Shown here piece by piece: positions 24,198 through 30,342 of a DNA stretch of 36,014 nt (within the stretch, counting starts at the first letter, position 1; each line of letters opens with the position of its first letter). Origin of the DNA: AC-32 sp963766375 (GTDB taxonomy: Bacteria > Actinomycetota > Thermoleophilia > Gaiellales > Gaiellaceae); the NCBI GenBank assembly GCA_963766375.1, contig CAVXZG010000011.1, positions 1 to 36,014 of the forward strand, written 5' to 3'. Position numbers and translations under genes: made by a program. The notes beneath the pieces are model-generated. The model did not search any database. It was not told the origin of the DNA and saw only the letters and a list, made by a program, of their open reading frames with translations.

Positions 24198-25244
24198 ATG
24201 AACGAGATCACGAGCGACCAGGTCGACGCCCTCATCGCCAGGAGCGGGGAGCAGGGCTGCGTCAACCTCTCCCACCTGAACGAGCTCGTCCAGGAACAGG
24301 AGCTCGAAGACGAGGACATCCGTGCGCTCTACGAGCAGCTCGAGGAACGCGCGATCGAGGTCAGCGACGACTGCGGCAAGGAGAGCGACGACAGCACCTA
24401 CGTCAACGGCGACCTCGCCGTCGCGACGACCGACGCGCTGCAGCTCTTCCTGAACGAAGCCGGCCGCTGGCCGCTCCTGACCAAGGAGGAGGAGATCGAG
24501 CTGGCCAAGCTGATCGAGCGCGGCGACGAGCAGGCGAAGGAGCGGATGATCAACTCGAACCTCCGGCTCGTGGTCTCGATCGCCAAGCGCTACCAGGGCC
24601 ACGGGCTCTCGCTGCTCGACCTGATCCAGGAAGGGATCATCGGCCTGATCCGCGCGGTCGAGAAGTTCGACTGGCGGCGAGGCTTCAAGTTCTCCACCTA
24701 CGCGACCTGGTGGATCCGCCAGGCCGTGCAGCGCGGGGTCGCGAACAAGTCTCGGACGATCCGCCTACCGGTTCACATCGCCGACCGCGAGCAGAAGATG
24801 GCGCGGGCGGAGCGGCTGCTGGCGCCGAAGCTGGGCCGGCAGCCCACCGAAGAGGAGATCGCCAAGCAGGCCAAGCTTCCGCTGAAGCAGGTGCGTGAGG
24901 TGCGGCACGCCGCGCGGGCGATCACGAGCCTCGACAAGCCGCTCGGCGCCGACAACGAAGGCCGGTTCGGCGACCTCTTCGCGAGCGAGGGCGCCGAGCC
25001 CGAGGAAGAGCTCACGGTCAGCCTCGAGGAGGACGTGCTGCGGCGCGCGGTGGCGCAGCTTCCGGAACGGGAGCGCGAGGTGGTCAAGCGCCGCTACGGG
25101 CTCAACGGTGAACGCGACCCGGCTTCGCTCGCGACGATCGGCCGCGAGCTCGGCCTCACGCGCGAGCGCGTGCGCCAGATCGAGGCCAGCGCGCTCGAGC
25201 AGCTCGCGGTGAACCGCGAGATCGAAGCGCTGAAAGTGGCGTAG
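24198..25244 (+). CDS. rpoD: RpoD/SigA-family sigma-70 factor
   Basis: The 348-residue protein has all sigma-70 regions: a short region 1.1 (residues 1-56), region 1.2 (TTDALQLFLNEAGRWPLLTK, about 78-110), region 2 (NLRLVVSIAKRYQGHGLSLL, DLIQEGIIGLIRAVEKFDWR, then FKFSTYATWWIRQAVQRGVA, about 121-183), region 3 (LGRQPTEEEIAKQAKLPLKQ) and region 4 (LPEREREVVKRRYGLNGERD with helix-turn-helix LTRERVRQIEASALEQL). It directs RNA polymerase to -10/-35 promoters. The region 1.1 suggests a primary factor, though a principal-like paralogue cannot be excluded. ATG 24198 follows a GAGAGGGA Shine-Dalgarno sequence. clpS follows after 10 nt. Confidence 0.93.
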   Translation: MNEITSDQVDALIARSGEQGCVNLSHLNELVQEQELEDEDIRALYEQLEERAIEVSDDCGKESDDSTYVNGDLAVATTDALQLFLNEAGRWPLLTKEEEIELAKLIERGDEQAKERMINSNLRLVVSIAKRYQGHGLSLLDLIQEGIIGLIRAVEKFDWRRGFKFSTYATWWIRQAVQRGVANKSRTIRLPVHIADREQKMARAERLLAPKLGRQPTEEEIAKQAKLPLKQVREVRHAARAITSLDKPLGADNEGRFGDLFASEGAEPEEELTVSLEEDVLRRAVAQLPEREREVVKRRYGLNGERDPASLATIGRELGLTRERVRQIEASALEQLAVNREIEALKVA

Positions 25245-25254
25245 GGCCCTCGCG

Positions 25255-25551
25255 ATGACGACGCTCGCGCCTGCCGAGGTCGAGGTCGAGCAGCCGCGGG
25301 GCGGCGACGAGCTGGAGCACGACCGCCCGTGGATCGTGATCGTCTGGAACGACCCGATCAACCTGATGTCGTACGTCACGCTCGTCTTCCAGAAGCTGTT
25401 CGGCTACAGCAAGGCGAAGGCGACGAAGCTGATGCTGCAGGTGCACAACGAAGGCAAGGCTGTCGTCTCGACCGGCTCGCGCGAGAAAGCCGAGCACGAC
25501 GTGGCCCGGCTCCACGGTCACGGGCTGTGGGCGACGATGCAGCGCGACTGA
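25255..25551 (+). CDS. clpS: ClpS, ATP-dependent Clp protease adaptor
   Basis: This 98-residue protein has a variable N-terminal arm (1-25) and the ClpS core: WIVIVWNDPINLMSYVTLVF with N32-D33-P34, the N-degron pocket, then YSKAKATKLMLQVHNEGKAV with H64 of the pocket and the 'vh..G.a.v' signature, ending AEHDVARLHGHGLWATMQRD. It delivers substrates with N-terminal bulky residues to ClpC/ClpA. No clp ATPase gene is nearby. It follows the sigma factor by 10 nt, and its TGA overlaps the DUF2017 start (TGATG). Confidence 0.95.
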   Translation: MTTLAPAEVEVEQPRGGDELEHDRPWIVIVWNDPINLMSYVTLVFQKLFGYSKAKATKLMLQVHNEGKAVVSTGSREKAEHDVARLHGHGLWATMQRD

Positions 25552-26027
25552 TGTGGAACGAGCGGCGAATCGAGCGCACGGGCGACGGGTCGTACGCTCT
25601 GCGGCTGCCCGAGGAGGAGCGGGCGCTACTGCGCTTCCTGCCCGCCGAGCTGCGATCGCTGCTCGAGGCTGAGCCGGACAACCCCGCCCTGCGCAGGCTC
25701 TTCCCAGCCGCGTACGACGACGAGCAGGACGAGGCTGCTTTCCGGGAGCTGATGGGCAACGAGCTCCTGGACGGGCGGAGGCGCGCACTGGATGTGCTGG
25801 CCGAGACGGCGAAGGCCGAGCGCCTCACGGCCGAGGAGGCGCAGGCCTGGCTGACCGCGCTGAACGACCTGCGCCTCGTGCTCGGCACACGACTGGACGT
25901 CAGCGACGAGAGCCTGCTCGAAGACCTGGCCGAGGACGATCCGCGTGCGCCCGAGCTCGCGCTGTACGCGTACCTGTCCTGGCTGCAAGAGCAGCTGGTC
26001 GAGGCGCTTAGCTCAGAGCTCGCCTAG
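25551..26027 (+). CDS. DUF2017 family protein
   Basis: This 158-residue acidic protein begins MWNERRIERTGDGSYALRLP and continues EEERALLRFLPAELRSLLEA, then LRRLFPAAYDDEQDEAAFRE, the hallmark of DUF2017, an actinobacterial family usually beside clpS. The C-terminal half is helical (LTALNDLRLVLGTRLDVSDE). The function is unknown; gene order suggests a link with ClpS-dependent proteolysis. The start codon overlaps the clpS stop. The TAG overlaps the convergent propeller gene's TAG as a CTAG palindrome. Confidence 0.92.
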   Translation: MWNERRIERTGDGSYALRLPEEERALLRFLPAELRSLLEAEPDNPALRRLFPAAYDDEQDEAAFRELMGNELLDGRRRALDVLAETAKAERLTAEEAQAWLTALNDLRLVLGTRLDVSDESLLEDLAEDDPRAPELALYAYLSWLQEQLVEALSSELA

Positions 26028-27078
26028 CCGCGCTGCACCGGGCGCCAAGAGGGTCGCAGCGCCGGGCGCGCCCAGATCCTCGTCAACCCGCTGCCGTTGG
26101 CGTTCATCACGAACACGCCCTTCGCTCCCCCGATCGCGATTCTCCTCCCGTCCGGCGACCACACGGGGGCGCCGGGCACGCCGATGTGGGCGCATCTCCA
26201 GACCGCGTTGGCCGTAACGTCCTTTCCTGTCTGAGTCATGAGCCGGATCCCGCAGCGAACCTCGTAGGCGATCAGGTTTCCGGACGGCGACCAGGCAGGC
26301 GCGGCTCCGAATTTCGACAGGCGGCGTGAGTGCGAACCGTCAGGACGACTTACGGTGATGCCCCACGTGCCCTTGCCCTGGTATGCGATCAGCTTCCCGT
26401 TGGGCGACCAGGACGGCGAGGTGCTGTGGGCGCTTAGCGCGGTTATCTCCTTGGGCCGTTCGAGATTGATGATGTAGATCACGGCGCCGGCTACATACGC
26501 CAGCTTCTTCCCGTTCGGTGACCAGGCGAGGTCTTGCACGCCCCAGTTCGCGCCCCGGATAAATCTCCTCTCCTTGTTGCGAGCGAGGTCAAAGAGGTGC
26601 AACCCGTCTCGGGGGCGCCAAGGTCCGCCGGGGCCCGTCGCCGTTCCGTAGGCGAGGGTCTTGCCGTCAGGTGACCAGGCAACGCTCTGCAGCCCGCCGC
26701 ATCTGGGTGGCCGGCAGATCGGGAGCGACTTGAAGAAGCGGCCTCCCGCTCCGATCAGGACGACGCGAGTCCCGGTTACGGCGTCGACGAGAGCAAGAGG
26801 CCCGTTCCTGACAGCGCGAGGTGCGGGCGCGGGCCTGTTCTGCTGGGTCCTCCCGCAGTGGACTCTCCGGGCGCGCCACGAGGTGTGCTGCCACCGCCGT
26901 GGAAGCCCGAAAAACCGGCGGCCGCCGAGCCGGCAGCGAGAACCGCAGCGATGGCGTACAGAGAGCGGCGACGCCGTGCCCGCCTGCGCGCCTCCCTGAT
27001 CAGCGCCTCGAGCTCCTCGCGCTCGTCGACGCTCGGCGGACCCGGCGGTGGCACAGGTGGTAGCGTCGTCGTGCTCAC
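26024..27078 (-). CDS. Membrane-anchored TolB/WD40-type propeller protein (frameshift near 26850)
   Basis: GTG 27078 begins VSTTTLPPVPPPGPPSVDER with EELEALIREARRRARRRR, then one transmembrane helix (SLYAIAAVLAAGSAAAGF). Near 26850 the frame shifts; the next frame carries PD40/TolB repeats: LQSVAWSPDGKTLAYGTATG, VQDLAWSPNGKKLAYVAGAV, TSPSWSPNGKLIAYQGKGTW, APAWSPSGNLIAYEVRCGIR and PVWSPDGRRIAIGGAKGVFV. About 351 residues. The propeller is probably extracytoplasmic and a binding module. The pre-membrane segment with a basic helical part resembles cytosolic tails of actinobacterial sensor proteins. The start is 6 nt after TAGCGT, divergent from the GntR gene. Confidence 0.8.
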
Positions 27079-27084
27079 GATATG

Positions 27085-27094
27085 ACGCTACTAT
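27085..27094. promoter_or_regulatory. Overlapping divergent -10 boxes between propeller and GntR genes
   Basis: TAGCGT (minus, 27090 to 27085) is 6 nt before GTG 27078. TACTAT (plus, 27089-27094) is 10 nt before ATG 27105. They share two bases. ACTATG occurs twice in this gap (27090-27095 and 27102-27107), a possible binding half-site for the GntR protein. Confidence 0.4.
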
Positions 27095-27104
27095 GAATAG
27101 CACT

Positions 27105-27450
27105 ATGTTTCCTGTCAAGGTCAGCCGAGGCGAACGAACGGATCTGCACGAGCAGGTGGCAGCCGAGATCCGCCGTGCGATCGCGGAGGGTGAGGCGAAG
27201 GCGGGTGATCGCCTGCGCCGGCGAAGGACCTTGCCGCAGTGCTCGGGGTCAACATGACACCGCGCTCCGAGCGCTGCGCCAGCTACGCGATGAAGAGCTG
27301 CTCGAGTTTCGGCGCGGTCGCGGCGTAACCGTCGCTGGGACGGCCGAGCAAGGGGCCGTCGTGGTACGAGCCAAAGAACTCGTCCGCTTTGCGCGTCAGC
27401 ACGGGTACCGGGTCGACGAGCTCGTCCGGATCATCGAAGACGTGAGCTGA
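27105..27450 (+). CDS. Short GntR-family regulator (two frameshifts)
   Basis: The protein starts MFPVKVSRGERTDLHEQVAA, then EIRRAIAEGEAKAGDRL, the GntR winged-helix start. An indel near 27213 restores PPAKDLAAVLGV and another near 27253 restores DTALRALRQLRDEELLEFRR with GRGVTVAGTAEQGAVVV, the recognition helix and wing. A C-terminal helix (ELVRFARQHGYRVDELVRII) follows and no effector domain, as in the YtrA-like short class. About 115 residues. It binds DNA, probably as a dimer; the likely target is its own promoter region with the divergent propeller gene. An in-frame ATG at 27093 is an alternative start. Confidence 0.75.
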
Positions 27451-27456
27451 GCGCCG

Positions 27457-27909
27457 CTAGGTACCGACTACCTGGACGATCCAGCGGCGGTCGCGCTCGC
27501 GGTCGAGCTCGAGAAAGAGCACGCGCTGCCACGTGCCGAGGCAGAGCTCGCCCTCGCGCACGGGGATCGACTCCCCGGCGGTCCCGAGCAGCATCGCCAT
27601 GCAGTGCGAGTGGCCGTTGCCGAAGTCCATGTCCTCTTCGCAGATGTTCTCGGTGCGCCGGTCCCAGTCGTCGTGCGCGTAGTAGGTCTCGCTGGGGACG
27701 AGGCGCTTGAGCAGGTTCGCAAAGTCCTCGAGGAAGCCGCTCTCGAACTCGTTCACCCGCACGCAACAGGTCGTGTGGGGCGAGTAGACGCAGGCGATTC
27801 CGTCGACGACGCCGCTTTCTCGGACGGCGTCGGTCACCTCCTCGGTGATGTCCCGGACGGCCAAGCCGCCGGTCGTGCGGAGCTGCCGTTCGTGCTGGAA
27901 GACCTTCAC
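27457..27909 (-). CDS. yjbQ: YjbQ/UPF0047 family protein
   Basis: This 150-residue protein contains the family's invariant blocks: DITEEVTDAVRESGVVDGIA, CVYSPHTTCCVRVNEFESGF, YYAHDDWDRRTENICEEDMD with GNGHSHCMAMLLG, and LCLGTWQRVLFLELD. The conserved His and Cys/Asp residues form the metal-bearing trimer interface of YjbQ. E. coli YjbQ has a weak thiamine-phosphate synthase activity; the real role is open. A GGAGGGTGG sequence upstream of ATG 27909 is a good Shine-Dalgarno sequence. It faces the GntR gene tail to tail with a 6-nt gap and is not in an obvious operon. Confidence 0.93.
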   Translation of the reverse strand: MKVFQHERQLRTTGGLAVRDITEEVTDAVRESGVVDGIACVYSPHTTCCVRVNEFESGFLEDFANLLKRLVPSETYYAHDDWDRRTENICEEDMDFGNGHSHCMAMLLGTAGESIPVREGELCLGTWQRVLFLELDRERDRRWIVQVVGT

Positions 27910-27996
27910 CGTTCGCCACCCTCCTTCGTGGACGGCCCCTGGAGCGCGCGCCGCCCTATTGTGAGGGTTTCTAGGTGCGGAGTCGAGAGCAAACCG

Positions 27997-28395
27997 TCAG
28001 CTGACGGTGATCGTGCCCGTCATCCCGAGTTCTTTGTGGCCGGGGATCGGGCAGAACATGTCATAGCTGCCGGCCTTCTTGAAGTCGGCCGTGAAGGTTT
28101 CGTTCTCACCGAAGCCGATGTCCTTGCCCTTTACGTCGAGCCCGTTGCCCTCGATCTCGAGGTTGTGCAGCTGGGAGCCCTCGTTGTAGATCACGATCGT
28201 GTACTTCCCGGTCTTCGGGAGCGTGACGTTGGCAGGCGTAATCGTGAAGTCCTTGAGGATGAAGGTCATCGTGGTGCCTACGAGCCCGGCCTTCTCGCCG
28301 AGGTGCCCCTGGTTCGGGTCGTTGGTGCCGCCGCTGGTACCGCCGCAGCCGCTGATCAGCAGCGCGAGTGGGGCGAGCAAAAGAAGCTTCCGCAT
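27997..28395 (-). CDS. Type 1 copper (cupredoxin) lipoprotein
   Basis: The 132-residue protein has a lipoprotein signal peptide, MRKLLLLAPLALLISGC with Cys17, then a Gly/Ser linker. The cupredoxin fold covers residues 35-132. Copper ligands are all visible: H77 in SQLHNLEIEG and C115, H120 and M125 in MFCPIPGHKELGM. It is a small blue-copper electron carrier or nitrosocyanin/plastocyanin-like protein held on the outer face of the membrane. No oxidase genes adjoin it. ATG 28395 is 8 nt after TATGAT, and a large palindrome covers its expected -35 region. Confidence 0.9.
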   Translation of the reverse strand: MRKLLLLAPLALLISGCGGTSGGTNDPNQGHLGEKAGLVGTTMTFILKDFTITPANVTLPKTGKYTIVIYNEGSQLHNLEIEGNGLDVKGKDIGFGENETFTADFKKAGSYDMFCPIPGHKELGMTGTITVS

Positions 28396-28403
28396 GGCGC
28401 GGA

Positions 28404-28450
28404 ATCATACGCCAATTCGCTCACGGGGGAACCCCTGGTTCCCCCGTGAG
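28404..28450 (-). promoter_or_regulatory. Promoter with perfect 14-bp-arm palindrome, cupredoxin gene
   Basis: TATGAT (28409 to 28404) is a good -10 box 8 nt before the cupredoxin ATG. CTCACGGGGGAACC (28420-28433) and GGTTCCCCCGTGAG (28437-28450) are perfect inverted repeats around a CCT loop, and cover the expected -35 region. It could be a repressor site. On the plus strand it could also fold as a hairpin, but lacks a T-tract, so a terminator is less likely. Confidence 0.5.
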
Positions 28451-28473
28451 CCCCCTCCTTGCGAGCGCACGCT

Positions 28474-28560
28474 CGGCTCCCTCGTTTCAGGAGCCGCCCT
28501 TTCTCGGTTCGGTTCGAATCGGTCTGGTCGTTGTGGGCCTCCCGCCGGGCTAAGCCCGGC
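28474..28560. other. Two further hairpins in the cupredoxin-tRNA gap
   Basis: CGGCTCC/GGAGCCG (28474-28480 with 28490-28496, 9-nt loop) and GCCGGGC-TAA-GCCCGGC (28544-28560) are perfect inverted repeats. With the palindrome at 28420-28450 they make three hairpins in 140 nt of non-coding DNA. No reading frame is supported here, and I see no T-tracts. A small RNA or degraded repeats are possible. Confidence 0.35.
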
Positions 28561-28614
28561 TCCGGCGGCCGATCTTCGTGAGCAAACAGCGTTCGGCGTT
28601 ACGCTTGCCGGCGC

Positions 28615-28688
28615 GGGCCCGTAGCTCAGCTGGTCAGAGCAGCGGACTCATAATCCGTTGGTCGAAGGTTCGAGTCCTTCCGGGCCCA
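28615..28688 (+). tRNA. tRNA with CAT anticodon (elongator Met or Ile2)
   Basis: A 74-nt cloverleaf: acceptor GGGCCCG (28615-28621) pairs with CGGGCCC (28681-28687), discriminator A 28688, D arm GCTC/GAGC, anticodon stem GCGGA/TCCGT around the loop CTCATAA (anticodon CAT), and T arm GAAGG-TTCGAGT-CCTTC. CCA is not encoded. GACTCATAATC with the variable loop TTGGTCG resembles tRNA-Ile2, whose C34 is modified to lysidine by TilS, but elongator tRNA-Met is not excluded. It is not the initiator, since the stem lacks the GGG/CCC pairs. TACGCT at 28600-28605 is a candidate -10 box. Confidence 0.93.
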
Positions 28689-28692
28689 TGAA

Positions 28693-28716
28693 GAAAGCGC
28701 CGGAAACGGCGCTTTC
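28693..28716 (+). terminator. Hairpin after the tRNA, possibly bidirectional
   Basis: GAAAGCGCCG (28693-28702) and CGGCGCTTTC (28707-28716) form a perfect 10-bp stem with a GAAA tetraloop. It lies 4 nt after the tRNA and 14 nt after the stop of the minus-strand gene at 28731, so it may end both transcripts. The flanking T-run is short on both strands. Confidence 0.7.
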
Positions 28717-28730
28717 AACACCCCGCCTGG

Positions 28731-29000
28731 TTAAGCCTCGACGTAGGCCGAGATCGGTTGGATGACGCCGTGCGCCTCCATCGCGGCCATGACCTCGGGT
28801 GGCGGCGAGGCCAACATCCCCTGAAGAGCGGCCAGATCGGAAACGTCAGCTGTGATGGCGATCTTGTTGCTTCCGTCGTGGGCGACGTAGTCGGTCACGT
28901 TGCTGCCGGTACCCGATTCGATGGCAGCAGCACGTTCCGCCTTGCCTTGCAGCCAGCGGTCGAGGTCTTCGACGGCATGGGTGATGACGACTTTGGTCAT
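28731..29000 (-). CDS. Small protein with ferredoxin-like fold, function unknown
   Basis: This 89-residue protein reads MTKVVITHAVEDLDRWLQGK, then a helix (AERAAAIESGTGSNVTDYVA), strands HDGSNKIAITADVSDLAAL, and a C-terminal helix/strand pair PEVMAAMEAHGVIQPISAYV. The beta-alpha-beta pattern resembles dimeric alpha-beta barrel (ABM/EthD-like) proteins of about this size that act on small molecules or as stress-induced dimers. No catalytic residue stands out. AAAGGGA precedes ATG 29000 at Shine-Dalgarno distance. It stands alone between the tRNA and a divergent gene. Confidence 0.75.
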   Translation of the reverse strand: MTKVVITHAVEDLDRWLQGKAERAAAIESGTGSNVTDYVAHDGSNKIAITADVSDLAALQGMLASPPPEVMAAMEAHGVIQPISAYVEA

Positions 29001-29177
29001 GTAGTCCCTTTCGCGTAGCGGGTAGCGGTCGAGCCGACCGTACTACAGCGCCCTTCCGTTCGGTGAACTCTCTCGAAGGCTTACTTCTCCACGGCCTGAT
29101 CGCGAGGACTCTCGGGTCTCGGCGGTTCATCCAATCGGGGTGGTGTACCAAGCCTAGGCCGGGATCAAGCTCTCGCC

Positions 29178-29936
29178 GTGGGGGACACCGACCGGCGAAA
29201 GGTGCTTGGCAGGCTCGTGCAGGTCGCGCCTGTGCTTGCCCTGGTGGCCATCGCAGGCTTCGCGCTCGGGGCCTGCGGAGGAGGGGAAAGTGGCGCGCTC
29301 AGCACCCAGACCGGGCTGACGCGGACCACTCCGACACGGACCACACCGACGCGGACGACACCGACGCGGACGGTGACGACGTCGGAGACGACGACTGAAA
29401 CCGCCACGACGGCCGAGACGACGACTGAAGCCGCCACGACGGCCGAGACGACGACCGTTCCGCTGGTGATCCCGCCGGCCACCACGAGCGGCGAGTCCTC
29501 CTCGAGCAGCACGCCCTGGGGCTGGATCGCCCTCGGCCTCGCACTGGCGGCTGCTCTCGTGATCGGGCTCGTGGTGTGGCAGCGGCACCGGGCAGGAGCG
29601 GCCGAGTGGGGCGCCGAGACGGCGGATCTCAACCGGCGCTGCCTTGTCGCGCTTGACGACGTCCTCGCCAAGGGCTCGGTCGTGACCGGACAGATCGAAG
29701 CTCTCGCCGCGGAGGCGCAAGCGTTCGAGACGCGCGCCCCCGACGATCCATCGCGCGCAGCGGCCGCCCGGGTGCGCGAAGGGCTCAACGACCTCGCCGG
29801 CAGCCTCGAGGCCGACAGAACCCTCCGGCTCGGCTCCCCGCCGCCGAGCGCGGAGCAGCTCTCCTACTCGACGGCCCTCATACGCCAGCAAGTCGAGCAG
29901 CTTCAGGGCGTGCTGCGGCCTCCTCCTCCACGTTAG
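29178..29936 (+). CDS. Thr-rich lipoprotein-like membrane protein of unknown function
   Basis: GTG 29178 gives 252 residues. The N terminus has a hydrophobic signal with a possible lipobox (FALGAC, Cys33). Residues 47-95 are low-complexity Thr/Arg/Glu repeats (TTPTR units, then TETATTAETTT). A transmembrane helix is at about 113-135 (WIALGLALAAALVIGLVVWQ), followed by a charged helical domain (DLNRRCLVALDDVLAKGSVV ... QVEQLQGVLRPPPPR) with coiled-coil character. I do not recognise the family. A lipid anchor plus a second helix would place the Thr-rich part outside and the helical domain inside. It converges with a lipoprotein gene. Confidence 0.72.
   Translation: MGDTDRRKVLGRLVQVAPVLALVAIAGFALGACGGGESGALSTQTGLTRTTPTRTTPTRTTPTRTVTTSETTTETATTAETTTEAATTAETTTVPLVIPPATTSGESSSSSTPWGWIALGLALAAALVIGLVVWQRHRAGAAEWGAETADLNRRCLVALDDVLAKGSVVTGQIEALAAEAQAFETRAPDDPSRAAAARVREGLNDLAGSLEADRTLRLGSPPPSAEQLSYSTALIRQQVEQLQGVLRPPPPR
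29322..29366 (+). repeat. Three 15-bp tandem repeats (TTPTR units)
   Basis: Units starting at 29322, 29337 and 29352 follow the pattern CGGAC(C/G)AC(T/A)CCGAC(A/G) and encode TTPTR. A fourth, diverged copy follows. Confidence 0.75.
29387..29446 (+). repeat. Two 30-bp tandem repeats (TTTE.ATTAE units)
   Basis: 29387-29416 and 29417-29446 are identical except for one A/G change; a partial third copy (GACGACGAC) follows. They lie in the Thr-rich region, where copy-number change by slippage would keep the frame. Confidence 0.8.
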
Positions 29937-29940
29937 AGGC

Positions 29941-30342
29941 TTAGTAACCCTTGAGCTCCCCGACGCTGATCCCGAGCGCTCGGCCGGCCGCTCGCAAGAG
30001 GTTCGCGCCCCGCGTTCGGTAGCGGTCGGCCTCTGCGGCGTCGCGCACTGCAGCCTCGAGATTTCCGCTGTCGTTCTCGATCAGGTCGACCTGGGCCTGG
30101 ACGCCTCGCAGCGTGGCTGCGAAGCCCTGGATTGCGAGCCGTCTCCCGCGCGTCGCGTTTGACCGGCGCAGGTTCGCGAGCGTCTGACCGAGTTGGGCGT
30201 GGAGCTTCGTCGCATCGTGCGACCCGCGGATCTGCTCGATCCCGCGAACGAACTCGTCTCTCACCGAGGGCGACGAGGACGACCCACATCCGACCACGAC
30301 GGCGAGAACGGCGAACGCAGCCGCGCCGGATGCCTTACGCAC
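29941..30342 (-). CDS. Small lipoprotein, helical, function unknown
   Basis: GTG 30342 gives 133 residues: VRKASGAAAFAVLAVVVGC with lipobox Cys19, a Ser linker, then a helical domain (SVRDEFVRGIEQIRGSHDAT, LHAQLGQTLANLRRSNATRG, FAATLRGVQAQVDLIENDSG, NLEAAVRDAAEADRYRTRGA). It resembles small actinobacterial lipoproteins of helical-bundle type with no known job. The start overlaps the monooxygenase gene's end by 8 nt, so it is last in the minus-strand operon. The frame is open far upstream, but only from GTG 30342 does a signal peptide appear. Confidence 0.78.
   Translation of the reverse strand: MRKASGAAAFAVLAVVVGCGSSSSPSVRDEFVRGIEQIRGSHDATKLHAQLGQTLANLRRSNATRGRRLAIQGFAATLRGVQAQVDLIENDSGNLEAAVRDAAEADRYRTRGANLLRAAGRALGISVGELKGY

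Noticed and set aside
28505..28530. tRNA-like T-arm sequence GGTTCGAATC
   Set aside because: No acceptor stem or anticodon arm fits around it; a chance match near the real tRNA.
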